Source of the DNA: Blastocladiella emersonii ATCC 22665
Lineage: Eukaryota > Blastocladiomycota > Blastocladiomycetes > Blastocladiales > Blastocladiaceae
Direction: 5' to 3'
Assembly: GCA_025594325.1 (NCBI GenBank)
Contig: JANHCV010000009.1
Coordinates: 62,001-126,000 of the forward strand
DNA: 64,000 bases
The translations under genes and the position numbers were made by a program. This document shows positions 44,398 to 53,857 of this stretch, one piece after another; within the stretch, counting starts at the first letter, position 1, and the number at the start of each line of letters is the position of its first letter. The notes under the pieces were generated by a model, which saw nothing but the letters and a program-made list of their open reading frames with translations, searched no databases and was not told the DNA's origin.

Positions 44398-46555
44398 ATG
44401 TCAACTAGCGCAGATCTCCCACCTGTCGCACTGGCGAGCACCGTGGTCTACGGGTCCACCGTCTACGTCATTGGCGGGACTTGCGCAGGTGAGTTGCTGC
44501 CTCCGCCCATGGCTCCTTCCCACGCACCGCTCACGCGGTATCTCACGACCGTATAGACCCCGCCGCGCCCGTCTTTGGTCCCCAGAACTCGACATATGCC
44601 CTCGACCTCACGACCTCGTTCGACACGGCCACCGGCGCTGCGCTCGCTATGAAGCGGCTGCCGGACATGCCCGCGCGCCTCTCGCTCGCGCTCGCCGGCT
44701 TCGCGCCCGACGGGAAGAAGATCCGGATCACCGCGGGACAGGGCCACAACAGCGAAAAGGTCTGGACCCACAACATTGATGGTGTCTTCGAATACGTTGT
44801 CGCCGACCGCGCCTGGCGCGCCCTCGCGCAGACCAACTTTGACAAGGCGCTCCCCGACAGCAAGCTGTTCTGGACGAGCTCCGAGGGCACCGTCAACATG
44901 GCGTCGATCCCGGCCAGCGCGGCGCAGCGCGCGACGCTCATCGGCGGCGTGTCGGCCGAGGGCAACGAGCTCGGTGACGTGCGCCAGATCACGGTCGGAG
45001 TACGCTTACAACTGTGCACAGTCTGGCTCACTAGTACAGTACTCTAACAGTTTCACTCGCATGTAGACGTCCGGCGAGCGTGTGACGGAGCCGCCCAACG
45101 CCCCGTGGCCGAGCCCGCGCAAAATGGGCCTCGTCCTCCGCCTCAACTCGACGCACGTCTTCTACTCGGGCGGCTTCACGGGCGAGAACAGCGCGCTTGA
45201 CGACTGGTGGACCCGCGACACGCGCGCGCGGCCCGTCAAGTGGGTCCAGGGCAAGGAGAAGATGCGTGTCGCGCGGTTTGGCCATCGCGGCGTATTTGGT
45301 TCGTATCCCAGTGATGTACTGTCGAGTCCATGACTAACCTGCTCTATGTATAGTCGATAACCGCTTCGTCATTCTTTCGGGCGGCTTCTCGTCGACGGCG
45401 CCAAGCTCGCTGCTCGAGTGCATCGACCTGCACACGGGCCGCGTCACGGCCGTCACGACGATCGCATCGCCCAACACCCCGCCCGCGTACCTCGCGTGGC
45501 ACTCGGCGGTCCTCGCCGGCCGCGACCAGCTGCTCCTGTTCGGCGGGTTCCTCGAGTGGGACGTCAACAACAACGAGCCGCGCCACAACCGCCGCATGTA
45601 CGTCGCCAAGCTCCGCATGGACGCCGCGTCCGCGGACGCGCCGATCTCGGTGACGTGGGCCTCGCAGTTCGACGGGATCAAGACCAACACGACCGCCGCC
45701 TCGTTCGCTGCTGAACCTCCCGTGCTCGTGCCGGGCGCGGCCCCGACGGGTTCTGGCGGCGACGTGGCCGCTGCGGTCATCGTCGACAATTCCGGCCTGC
45801 AGGGCTGGGCGATCGGCGCCATTGTCGCCGGTGTGGTCGTCACTACCCTCCTCGTCGCCGGTGCGCTGGTCGTGCTCACTCGCCGCCGTCGTCGCGCGAA
45901 GCAGCAGCGCAAGCAGAGTGAGGCGGAACTGGCCCAGCTCGTCGACGCGCGTCGCGATCTGACCCCGCAGTTCGCGCAGTTCCCGCCGCCGAACCAGCAG
46001 CAGCAGCACGCCGCGCCGCAGTTTGCGCCCCAGCAGCTCCCGCCCTACGCGTACCCGGCTTCGCCGCCGCCGCCCATGCAGCAGCAGCAGCAGCAGCAGT
46101 TCCCGGGCGCGCCAGTGCAGCCGCAGCAGTTCGCGTTGCATCCGGCGTACCCCATGCCGGCGCTCGCGCATTCGGTCCTGCCGACCCCCGACCAGCAGCA
46201 GTTCGACTCGCAGGTGTACCCCGCGCAGCGGGCGACTGTCATGCAGCAGCACGCTCCGGTCCCCGCCGAGCTCCGCACGCCGCGAGTTTCGCAGCACACC
46301 ACCGCCGGTACGCGTCAGGTCGACGACGACATTGTCGCGGCGCCTCGTCCCGTTCCCGCTCGTCAAGGGCTCGCTGCCAGCCGCGGCCAGTCATGGGCCA
46401 GCGTCACCACGGCGCACGACCCCGAGTTTGACCTGGAGGGCGAGTTCAAGGCCGATCCCGCCGCGGCCAAGTCCATGCCCAAGACGATCCAAGAGGAAGA
46501 GGAGGATCTGCTGCTGCCTGGCGGCGTGCGCATGGTTGTGCCCCCTCGCCCGTGA
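44398..46555 (+). CDS. Kelch-repeat single-pass membrane protein
   Basis: Exons 44398..44488, 44557..44999, 45067..45298 and 45354..46555 encode 655 residues. Kelch-like blades include VVYGSTVYVIGG, LALAGFAPDGKKIRITAG, RLNSTHVFYSGGF, VDNRFVILSGGF and AGRDQLLLFGGF, about five to six repeats forming a propeller. A membrane span (WAIGAIVAGVVVTTLLVAGALVVL) is followed by RRRRRAKQQRKQ and a long Gln/Pro-rich tail (runs of Gln, PYAYPASPPPP) that ends VPPRP. No signal peptide is visible at the chosen start, so either a first exon is missed or topology is set by the span. Function unknown; Gln/Pro tails suggest cytosolic protein contacts. Intron positions match those of the next kelch gene. Confidence 0.75.
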
Positions 46556-47001
46556 TTTTTGACACAATACATGGCTCAATTGCATCGCAGATCGGCTGGT
46601 ATGACGCACGTGATGTAAGCAACGCGAGACGCGTCGATGAAACGCGGCACCCGCAAGCAATGGCGCTTGAAGATTGTCGTTGAATGATTGCCTTCAGTGG
46701 CCGCTGCGGCAGGCTTGCCAGCGACGCGATGGTGACTTTCGGCTGTCAGCGACGCCATCAACCGCGCCATCGCGAGTCGCGAGTAGCGCGACGCCAAGGC
46801 CGCGCGACTGACCAGCGAGCGGCAGCCGTGAACCGGCCCGATCGCAGCGGTCCTCATGCTCACACAGCTGTGCTCCCAAGCCAACTCGCATCAACTCGTC
46901 AGAAGCATTCGTTCCTCTCGCGCAGCAGTCGCGGCGGAGCTCGACGGCTGCGAACTTCGTACTGCTGTTGCGCGCCCGAACCCCTTGTCCCTGAACTCGG
47001 T
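46556..47001. other. Gap, 446 bp
   Basis: 3' flank of the first kelch gene, containing ACGCGTC motifs. No gene recognised. Confidence 0.35.
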
Positions 47002-47090
47002 CCTCGGACAGTCGTGGGCTAGCACGACCACCGCCATCGATGACTACGAGAAGATCCTACTTCCTGGCCGTAGCCGAACGGTGCCGCAGG
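47002..47090 (+). pseudogene. Fragment of a kelch-protein C-terminal tail
   Basis: GQSWASTTTAIDDYEKILLP, then GRSRTVP, resembles the end of the gene at 44398 (GQSWASVTTAHDPE ... LLLPGGVRMVVP). No start or flanking coding sequence, so it is a duplicated and shortened remnant. Confidence 0.5.
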
Positions 47091-47455
47091 GTCATTATTG
47101 GCGCGTAACGTACGATGGCTTGCGAAACCGAACGCGTCTCCGACTTGATCGCCTCAATCACATGATATCGCAACGCGTGAGACAACCTGATTCATTCGCC
47201 ACCTGTGACACTCCTTGAGTGCTGGCACCGAGACGAGACTATGGTAGCTCGTGTTGCCGCTGCGGTCGCACTTGGATGGTGCGGTGGCGGTGACGAGCGG
47301 GGCCTGCAGTTGCGGTGGTGCGTGCTGCGGTGGCAAGTCAAGCGGCCTTCCTGCCTCGCGGTGCTTGGATAGCCGGCAGTTGGGCGCTCGCAGCTCGCAT
47401 AAAGGCTTCCCGCACCCCCTTTCCCCCCGCTGCTCAACTTCTTCATCTCGAAACC
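47091..47455. other. Gap, 365 bp
   Basis: Promoter side of the second kelch gene. TATA-like box at 47398; nothing else. Confidence 0.35.
47398..47403 (+). promoter_or_regulatory. TATA-like box (CATAAA) of second kelch gene
   Basis: CATAAAGG, 53-58 bp before the ATG at 47456. Confidence 0.35.
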
Positions 47456-49109
47456 ATGTCAAACAACACCCGAGCAGTCTTCTTGCCAACGAATGTGACG
47501 CAGGCAACGACCGTCCTGTACGGCTCGAGCCTGTACCTGATCGGCGGTTCCAACAACGGTGCGTTTCGCACGTTGGCGAAACTACGAACGAGACCTTGAA
47601 CTTACTTCGCCACGGCTACTCTGCAGATGTGGGACCGCTCGACACGACGTTCAAGCTCGACCTGACGCAGTCGTTTGACGTCGCGTCCGCCAAGATGGAG
47701 AAGTTGGCCAAGATGCCGACCCCGCTCGCCATGGGTCTCGCGGGCTTCTCGGCCGACGGCGGCAAGAAGATCCTGGTCACGGCCGGCCAGACGTACCGGG
47801 ACGCCCAGTCCGGCCAGTACGCGCACAACGTGCGCGGCGTCTTCGAGTACTCGGTCGCCGAGAACTCGTGGGTTGCCGCGACCGATTTCACAGGTAACCA
47901 GGTCCCCGACAGCGACTTAAAGTGGGGGAGCATCGAGGGCGTCGTCGACATGGCCGCGCTGCCGGCGAACCGCGCGCAGCGCGTGTTCCTGATCGGCGGG
48001 AGCAACTCGACCAAGACCGAGCTCGGCGACGTGCGCCAGATCCAGTTTAAGGTACTGCCCCGCCGCGCAGCGTGTATCGCTCGACGGTGACTCGTACTGA
48101 CAGCTACACATGCGCATTCCCTTGCTTGTAGGGTGCCGGCGCCGAGCGGTTCACCGAGATACCGACCGATCCGATGCCGTCGGCGCGACTGGCGGGCCTG
48201 CTCCTCCGCCTCAACTCGACGCACCTCTTCTACTCGGGCGGGTACATTGGCGAGGACAACCGGCTCAACGACTGGTGGACCAAGGACTTGAAGACGAACA
48301 AGTGGGTCCAGGGTCAGGGCAAGATGAAGCTCGGTCGCTACGCGCACAGCGGTGTCTACGGTAGCACGACTCGCTCGTCGTTGTGCTGCCGCAATCGCTG
48401 ACCTCCTTGCACGTCGTGTTTCTAGTCGACAACCGTTTCGTCCTCATTTCGGGTGGCCAGAAGGCGGGCGGCGAGGCGATCCTCCTCGAGTGCATCGACC
48501 TGCACACCGGCCGCGTGTCCGCGGTTCAGTCCACGCTGGCCGCGACTGAATCCGGCACGCCCTCCACGATGCCGCCCAAACAGCTCATGTGGCACTCGTC
48601 GGCGCTCGCTGGCCGCGACCAGCTGCTGCTCCTCGGCGGGTACATCGACTACGACACGCGGTCCAAGAACATCACGCACAACACGCGGCTGTACGTCGGC
48701 AAGCTCGACATCAAGCCCGACACGATCTTGGTCACATGGGTGCCAAAGTTCTCCGGGATCCCGAACAAGCCCGCGGCGCTCGGGCCCGACGCCCCCGAGG
48801 AAGCCAACGCCGTGAAGCCGCAGGGCGGGATTCCGGTCTGGCTCATTGTCGTCATCGTGGTCCTCGCGATCGGTACGGTGGCCGCGGTGTACGCGGCTGT
48901 GGTGATCCGCCGCCGCCTCCGTGCCGTCAAGGAGGAGGCCGAGCGCGCGGCGCTCGTCGAGCAGGAGATGGGCATGCGCGACCAGTCGACCGGGCTTCCG
49001 GCGCTCGAGAACCTCGTGTACGAGCAGCAGAAGATGGACAATCAGGTACGCGAAGTTGTCGCTACGTGCGCCGATCCACCGCTGACTATCGAGCGTGTAG
49101 AACAAGTAA
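47456..49109 (+). CDS. Kelch-repeat single-pass membrane protein (paralogue)
   Basis: Exons 47456..47558, 47627..48051, 48132..48360, 48426..49045 and 49101..49109 encode 461 residues. Blades align one by one with the upstream gene: TVLYGSSLYLIGGSNN, LAGFSADGGKKILVTAG, RVFLIGGS, RLNSTHLFYSGGYIGE, VDNRFVLISGG, AGRDQLLLLGGY. The span is VWLIVVIVVLAIGTVAAVYAAVV, then RRRLRAVKEEAERAALVEQE. Three introns share position and phase with the upstream gene, which marks a tandem duplication, but the Gln/Pro tail is missing; the last intron (52 nt) would leave only Asn-Lys before TAA. If that intron is retained the frame runs on to 49306. No signal peptide visible. Confidence 0.72.
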
Positions 49110-49951
49110 ACCTGTTGCTAAATTTACTAAGCCCTAGCTACATATATGTTGTTTCCTCGCATGGCTACGCTGCCTCGTCTCGACCACGCGTTGCGCCACA
49201 TCACGAGCGACCAGCTGATGCCGCTCTGACCCACGGATTCGTAGGCTTCGGCCTCGCTCCTCCCCAACCCCTTTCACACTACCCTGAGAAGTCTCACTCT
49301 CCATGAAAGCTCGCACGACTGCATGCAACACGACCGGTCCGCATCGTATCAATCGTTACCGGTCCCGTTACCTTACCATGCTACTCGTCGCCTTGCCTTA
49401 ACGCTCGGCGCACCCGCTTGCTGGTTTCGCGATCCCCACACTCGATGATGCTCGAACAGATACTTCTGACTGCGCCCGTCGGCAACTGGTTTGGTCTAAG
49501 CGACTCGGGAGCCTGATGCGCGAGCGTGCCTCGCAGCTCGGCCCCGGGGTCGCTCAGGCGGCCACGGTCCAGCACTCGGCGCCCTGAAGCACACCCACAT
49601 GAAGACCTGAGAGTGCTATCCGATCGTCTACGTTGCTACTTTATTCGTGCTCAGGGTTCTTGTGCGATCTACGCGCTTGACTGTTAGCGAAAGTCCGCGC
49701 GTGGCCATCTCCTCGCTTCATGTGACCGTGCGGAGCAACGCGAGCGCACGAAGAGCGAGGAGCTCTCGCGTTGCGGCCCGAGTCGCTCGAGCGACCACGT
49801 CATGGCACCTCGCGACCTGACGCGCTCACATCAGGCCCGACAGCGTTCCTACCAAAGCTGGTCGATGTACACACGAGCGGAGCGTTTCTGCATGACGTGT
49901 ATTCAGACCACAACCCAGACTCGGCGCCCACCCCGCGTGCGCGCGCGGCGC
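49110..49951. other. Gap, 842 bp
   Basis: 3' flanks of the second kelch gene and of proteasome alpha1. Less GC-rich than average near 49600-49690. No gene or repeat recognised. Confidence 0.4.
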
Positions 49952-50698
49952 TCAGTCGCGCTCGGCGATGCGCGTCAAGTAGGTGTCGATCTCGTCCTCG
50001 AACAGGACGCGGAAGCGCTGGCCGGCGCGCACGACGCCGATCTCGATGTCGCGGGACTTAAAGTCGGCCGAGAGGGTGGCGGAGAGAGTGGTGATGGCGA
50101 GCTCGACGGTGGCGTCAAAGTCGAGCGACTCGACGAGCCCCTCGCGCTTGAACTTCTTCTCGAGCAGGTTGAAGGCCTCCTGGTGCTTGGTGCCGGCGCA
50201 GGCGGCCTTGTAGCCGACAAAGTAGCCGGCGGGGTCGACCTTGAAGACTTGTGGGCCGAGCTCGTCGTCGACGGCGATGAGCATCATGGCGACGCCGAGC
50301 GGGCGCATGGCGGCCTGCTGGGTGTAGACCTGGTTGATGGAGGCCATGCGCTTGGCGAGCATGTCGACGGGGATGTTGTAGCCGTACTTGTAGCGGAACT
50401 CGCCGGCCTCGGCGCGCGCGCGCGCGACCTGGGCGCGGGCGTCGGGCAGCAGGCCCGTCATGACGCAGCCAATGTCGTTGGTGATCTGGAACAGGTGGGT
50501 GATGGAGTTGGCGTCGAGCAGCACGTCCGGGATCTTCTTCTGGGTGATGACGACGGCCGAGTCCTTGCCGCGGATGGCCAGCGAGGTGATGGACTGCGAC
50601 GTGATGGCCTTGAAGGCGTATTCGACCTGGTACAGGCGGCCCTCGGGCGAGAAGATGGTGATGTGGCGGTCGTAGCCGGCGCTGTTTCCGCGGCTCAT
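49952..50698 (-). CDS. SCL1: 20S proteasome subunit alpha1 (Scl1/PSMA6)
   Basis: Single exon, 248 residues. The N-terminal alpha-subunit signature is complete ([20 protein letters not shown]) and preceded by MSRGNSAG, as in alpha1. [61 protein letters not shown] and [18 protein letters not shown] identify alpha1 rather than another alpha subunit. It forms the outer ring that gates the proteolytic chamber. The in-frame ATG at 50815 is rejected because the family starts at MSRG. Divergent from B9D1 with 294 bp between starts. Confidence 0.95.
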   Translation of the reverse strand: MSRGNSAGYDRHITIFSPEGRLYQVEYAFKAITSQSITSLAIRGKDSAVVITQKKIPDVLLDANSITHLFQITNDIGCVMTGLLPDARAQVARARAEAGEFRYKYGYNIPVDMLAKRMASINQVYTQQAAMRPLGVAMMLIAVDDELGPQVFKVDPAGYFVGYKAACAGTKHQEAFNLLEKKFKREGLVESLDFDATVELAITTLSATLSADFKSRDIEIGVVRAGQRFRVLFEDEIDTYLTRIAERD

Positions 50699-50992
50699 GG
50701 TGTTGGTGCGTGTGTCGGGTAGAGATCCGTTGCAGAAAGTGGTCGGGTGCTGGTTCCTCTGATAGCAGCGGGCAGTAGAGGAGGGGGCGACGCGCCGGCG
50801 GGCGGCGGGCAGCACTGCCGACCCGCACGCGAAAAGAGCAACGCGCCGTGATGACGAGCGGGGCGAAACGCGTCACGTGCGCCGGCTGACCGCGTCGCGG
50901 ATCGCCCGGCCGACGCGTCTCGCCCCTGTCTCTCACTCCCGCTCGTTTCCCTCTCGATAAAACGAGATGAGACAATGCAATGAACCAACACC

Positions 50993-51819
50993 ATGAACTC
51001 GTTCACTGTCCATGTCACTGGCGAGCTGGAGTCGATCCAGGTGAGCAACCTCCCCGCTCCAGCTGTGAGTAAAGCTGACCCTGTGGTGTGAGGGTAGATC
51101 GATTCGTGCGACGCGCTGTACGCCAAGCTGACGCTGACAGCGGGTGCGGACTGGGCGCTGGTCGACGGCGCCGAGGAGCTCATGACGCAGCTGGCGCACC
51201 GGCACCGCGGGGCCGCGATCGGGCCGGGTCCCGGCGTCGGCGTGAGCGGCGGGTGGCTGTGGACCGGGCTGCAGTTCGTGTTCGGCTTCCTCTCCTCGAA
51301 CCCCTCGATCTCGGCGCGCGACGCGGACGTGGCCGTGTGGGCGTGCCCGGTGCACGCCGTGTGGCGGGCGACCAACGTGTACGGGTGGCCGCAGGCGGTG
51401 GCGGCCGTGTACGGGCTCGACGCGCTGGGCCGCGACGTGCTCGTCGGGTACGCCGTGGTGCGGCTGCCAAGGCACGCCGGGCGGCACACCGTGTACGCGC
51501 CGCTGTTCGCGCCCGTCGCGTCCAGCCCGCTCAACGGGTTCCTGTCGTGGCTCGTCGGCCGCCCGCCCGAGTTTCTTGACCCGCTGATTCTCGCGCAGTG
51601 CGAGGGGCGACAAGGTGCGTCGCTCTCACTCACCCCGCAGGGTGACTCGCGCTGACGCCGCGAGTGAGTGTAGCGACGCGCGTCCGGTCTGACGGCACCG
51701 TCAAGCTCGTCCTCAACGTGGCCATCAAGGACATGGAAAAGTTTGGCTACCAGCTCGGCCCGTCGGGCAACAGCGGCGGCGGCGGGAGCGGGGTCGGAGG
51801 GGGCGGCAGCGGTGGGTAG
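50993..51819 (+). CDS. B9D1: B9 domain-containing protein 1 (ciliary transition zone)
   Basis: Exons 50993..51040, 51098..51614 and 51674..51819 encode 236 residues. The B9 (C2-like) domain aligns with B9D1 along its length: FTVHVTGELESIQ, DALYAKLTLTAGADWALVDG, TNVYGWPQAVAAVYGLDALG, DVLVGYAVVRLPRHAGRH, then RPPEFLDPLILAQCEGRQ and TRVRSDGTVKLVLNVAIKDM, ending at YQLGPSG. B9D1 works with B9D2 and MKS1 in the tectonic-like/MKS module at the base of the cilium, controlling entry of membrane proteins. About 30 extra residues (GPGPGVGVSGGWLWTG...) interrupt the domain near residue 75; they could hide an unrecognised intron. A Gly/Ser tail ends the protein. Its presence implies a flagellated stage. 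Confidence 0.9.
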
Positions 51820-52199
51820 GCCGGTCGCAACAGAGTTGACTTTCTTCAGATGCGATCGCGAGGGCCGTGTTCGCAGCACATCAGCGGCGAGGGGGCGCGC
51901 ATCCGAGGCAGGTCGGCGCGAGATAGCGATGACGCGCGCACCCACCAGCGCCACCCGCCGTGGGAAAGATAAAGTTGATTGCGGCTATCAGCTGAGCAGC
52001 CGGTGACTGCGATCCGCACGCGCTTCCCGCCGCTTCTCCCGCCGGCCCGCTTTCACGCGGCCTCGCGGCTCCGGGATTCGCTCGTTCGCTCTTCCCTCCG
52101 CTCATCAACGCGGACCCGCGATCCTCAACGCTCCCCGCAACCTATAAAGCTCGGCCGCGCCCCCGCACACCGCCCCGCTCTCGCTCTCGCTCTGCACCA
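51820..52199. other. Gap, 380 bp
   Basis: 3' flank of B9D1 and promoter of the next gene, with TATA box at 52143. No gene recognised. Confidence 0.4.
52143..52148 (+). promoter_or_regulatory. TATA box of the orphan gene at 52200
   Basis: TATAAAGC, 52-57 bp before ATG 52200; the spacing favours that ATG over the one at 52263. Confidence 0.5.
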
Positions 52200-53322
52200 A
52201 TGGATCCGGCCCACCTTGCCACGCACCACGCACCCATCCCCACGCATCAACCCGCACCCGCCATGGTCGTCAACAGCGGCACCCCGTCCAAGCTCCTCGT
52301 GCTGTACATGCCGGGCGCCTCGGAGCTGTTTGCCGGCGCCGAGAACGCGGCGCGGTGGGCGCCAGTCGCCCCGACGCTGACGGGGCTCGTCGCGCGCGGC
52401 GTGTCGGGCTCGCTCGCCCTCTCGGACCCGCCGCGCGCCGCGTGCAACTCCAACAACGAGCTCGCCCACCTGCTCGGCCTCGACGTGACCCCGCGCCGCG
52501 AGTTTGCCAAGGCCTTTCGCTCCATGTACGCGCGTTCTTCGCGTTGCGCGTCGGTGGGCCGATCTCGTCTGACCGATCGATCGCTCGCCCGCCCGTAGCT
52601 ACCCGAACCTCGACCTCGTCGTCCTGACGGCGTCGCCCGACCACCACGTGCTGGCGTCGGACGTGTCGCTGACGTCGACGCTGCTGAGCGCGTCTACCTT
52701 GACGCCGGCGCACCTCGCCGCGCTGACGACGCGCGCGCTCAACGTGCACCACGCGGCGCTCGTGCACCTGCCGTACTTTGCGCCGCACTCCACGGCGCAC
52801 GCCGGGTGGATCCACCCGCCCATCAGCCCGCTCGAGGAGGTGATGCTGGGCGGCCGCCGGCCCAGCGAGATCGACCCGCCGCCGCCCGCCACAACGGTCC
52901 CCGACCACTACGTCCACCTCGTCGACGGCTACCTGCGCGCGCTCGACCTCGACGCCGCGCACCCGGACTGGATGGTCGTCGTCGTGCAGTCGTGGGACCA
53001 GGCCCACCTGCCCATGGACTACGCCGAGCACATCAAGGCCCAGTACGAGACGCTCGAGGCCACGCGCGCCGCTTCTACGGTCCCGCGGCCCATCCAGTCG
53101 GACGAGGTGCGCGAGGCCAAGGCCATGCGCCGCGCCGCCCCGCTCCGCAGCCTCCCGCTCGCCGTCACCTACTATCACCCCGGGTCCACGCGCGTCGACG
53201 ACGTGAGTACCCCTGACGTCCTCGACATGTACCTCCACGGCGGGAATAAGAGTATCGGCGCGTGGAGCTTCCTCCGCGAGCTCGCCTTCAAGCTCGGCAC
53301 CATGCCCAAGTACGGCGCGTGA
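52200..53322 (+). CDS. Unrecognised protein, possible phosphatase/phosphomutase fold
   Basis: Exons 52200..52525 and 52599..53322 encode 349 residues. I do not recognise the family. The segment KLLVLYMPGASELFAG, APTLTGLVARGVSG and NSNNELAHLLGLD faintly resembles the N-terminus of archaeal-type cofactor-independent phosphoglycerate mutases (alkaline phosphatase superfamily), but the metal-binding Asp expected after the first strand is not there, so activity is doubtful. Later segments WMVVVVQSWDQAHLPMDYAE and MYLHGGNKSIGAWSFLREL are coherent and protein-like. No signal peptide or membrane span. It follows B9D1 in the same direction. The first ATG (52200) is chosen from the TATA spacing; ATG 52263 is the alternative. 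Confidence 0.6.
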
Positions 53323-53857
53323 GTACGCCGCCCGGTGCACGGTTTGGCCGTTGAGCCGTGGGGAAGAAGAAGTACCAGATGTCTGTCAGTTTGTAAATAC
53401 GACTATACCCGCTTTTGTCTCGCACTCGACTCTGGTCTCAGTGGACCGGCCGGTCAGTCGCGGTACACGCGAGGGAGCGACGCTTCGGTGGACTCGCGAG
53501 TCCGCCACGTTAGCGTGCGAGGAGACCGCACGACAACGCCGTACTGCCTCAAAAGCTAAACTTTCTGCGCGAGACTCACTTGTTAGCATCGCTCTCCGGA
53601 GCTGCCTCACGAGTTGGTGTGGACGAGGAGGAAGGCCGGAAACTCGCGCGGCGAAGGCCACGTGGAACACGCGTGGCTGTACCACGCGCGAGACACGGAC
53701 GCGTTCGAGGACCTGGCAACCGACCACACTCGCAGGTTCGCATCGAACGTTGAAAAAAAAAATTAGTTTGCGATAGAACTAGATCAAAACAAATGACAAG
53801 CAGCATCGCATCGGACAAACGAAGGGAGCAGGTGCGGCGCGTCAACGAGTAGCGGCC
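53323..53857. other. Convergent gap, 535 bp
   Basis: 3' flanks of the orphan gene and the F-box/LRR gene. Contains a run of A near 53753-53762 and AT-richer sequence. No gene recognised. Confidence 0.4.

Noticed and set aside
49802-50722. 306-codon plus-strand frame opposite proteasome alpha1
   Set aside because: Shadow of a certain gene; composition Val/Gly/Asp-rich without motifs.
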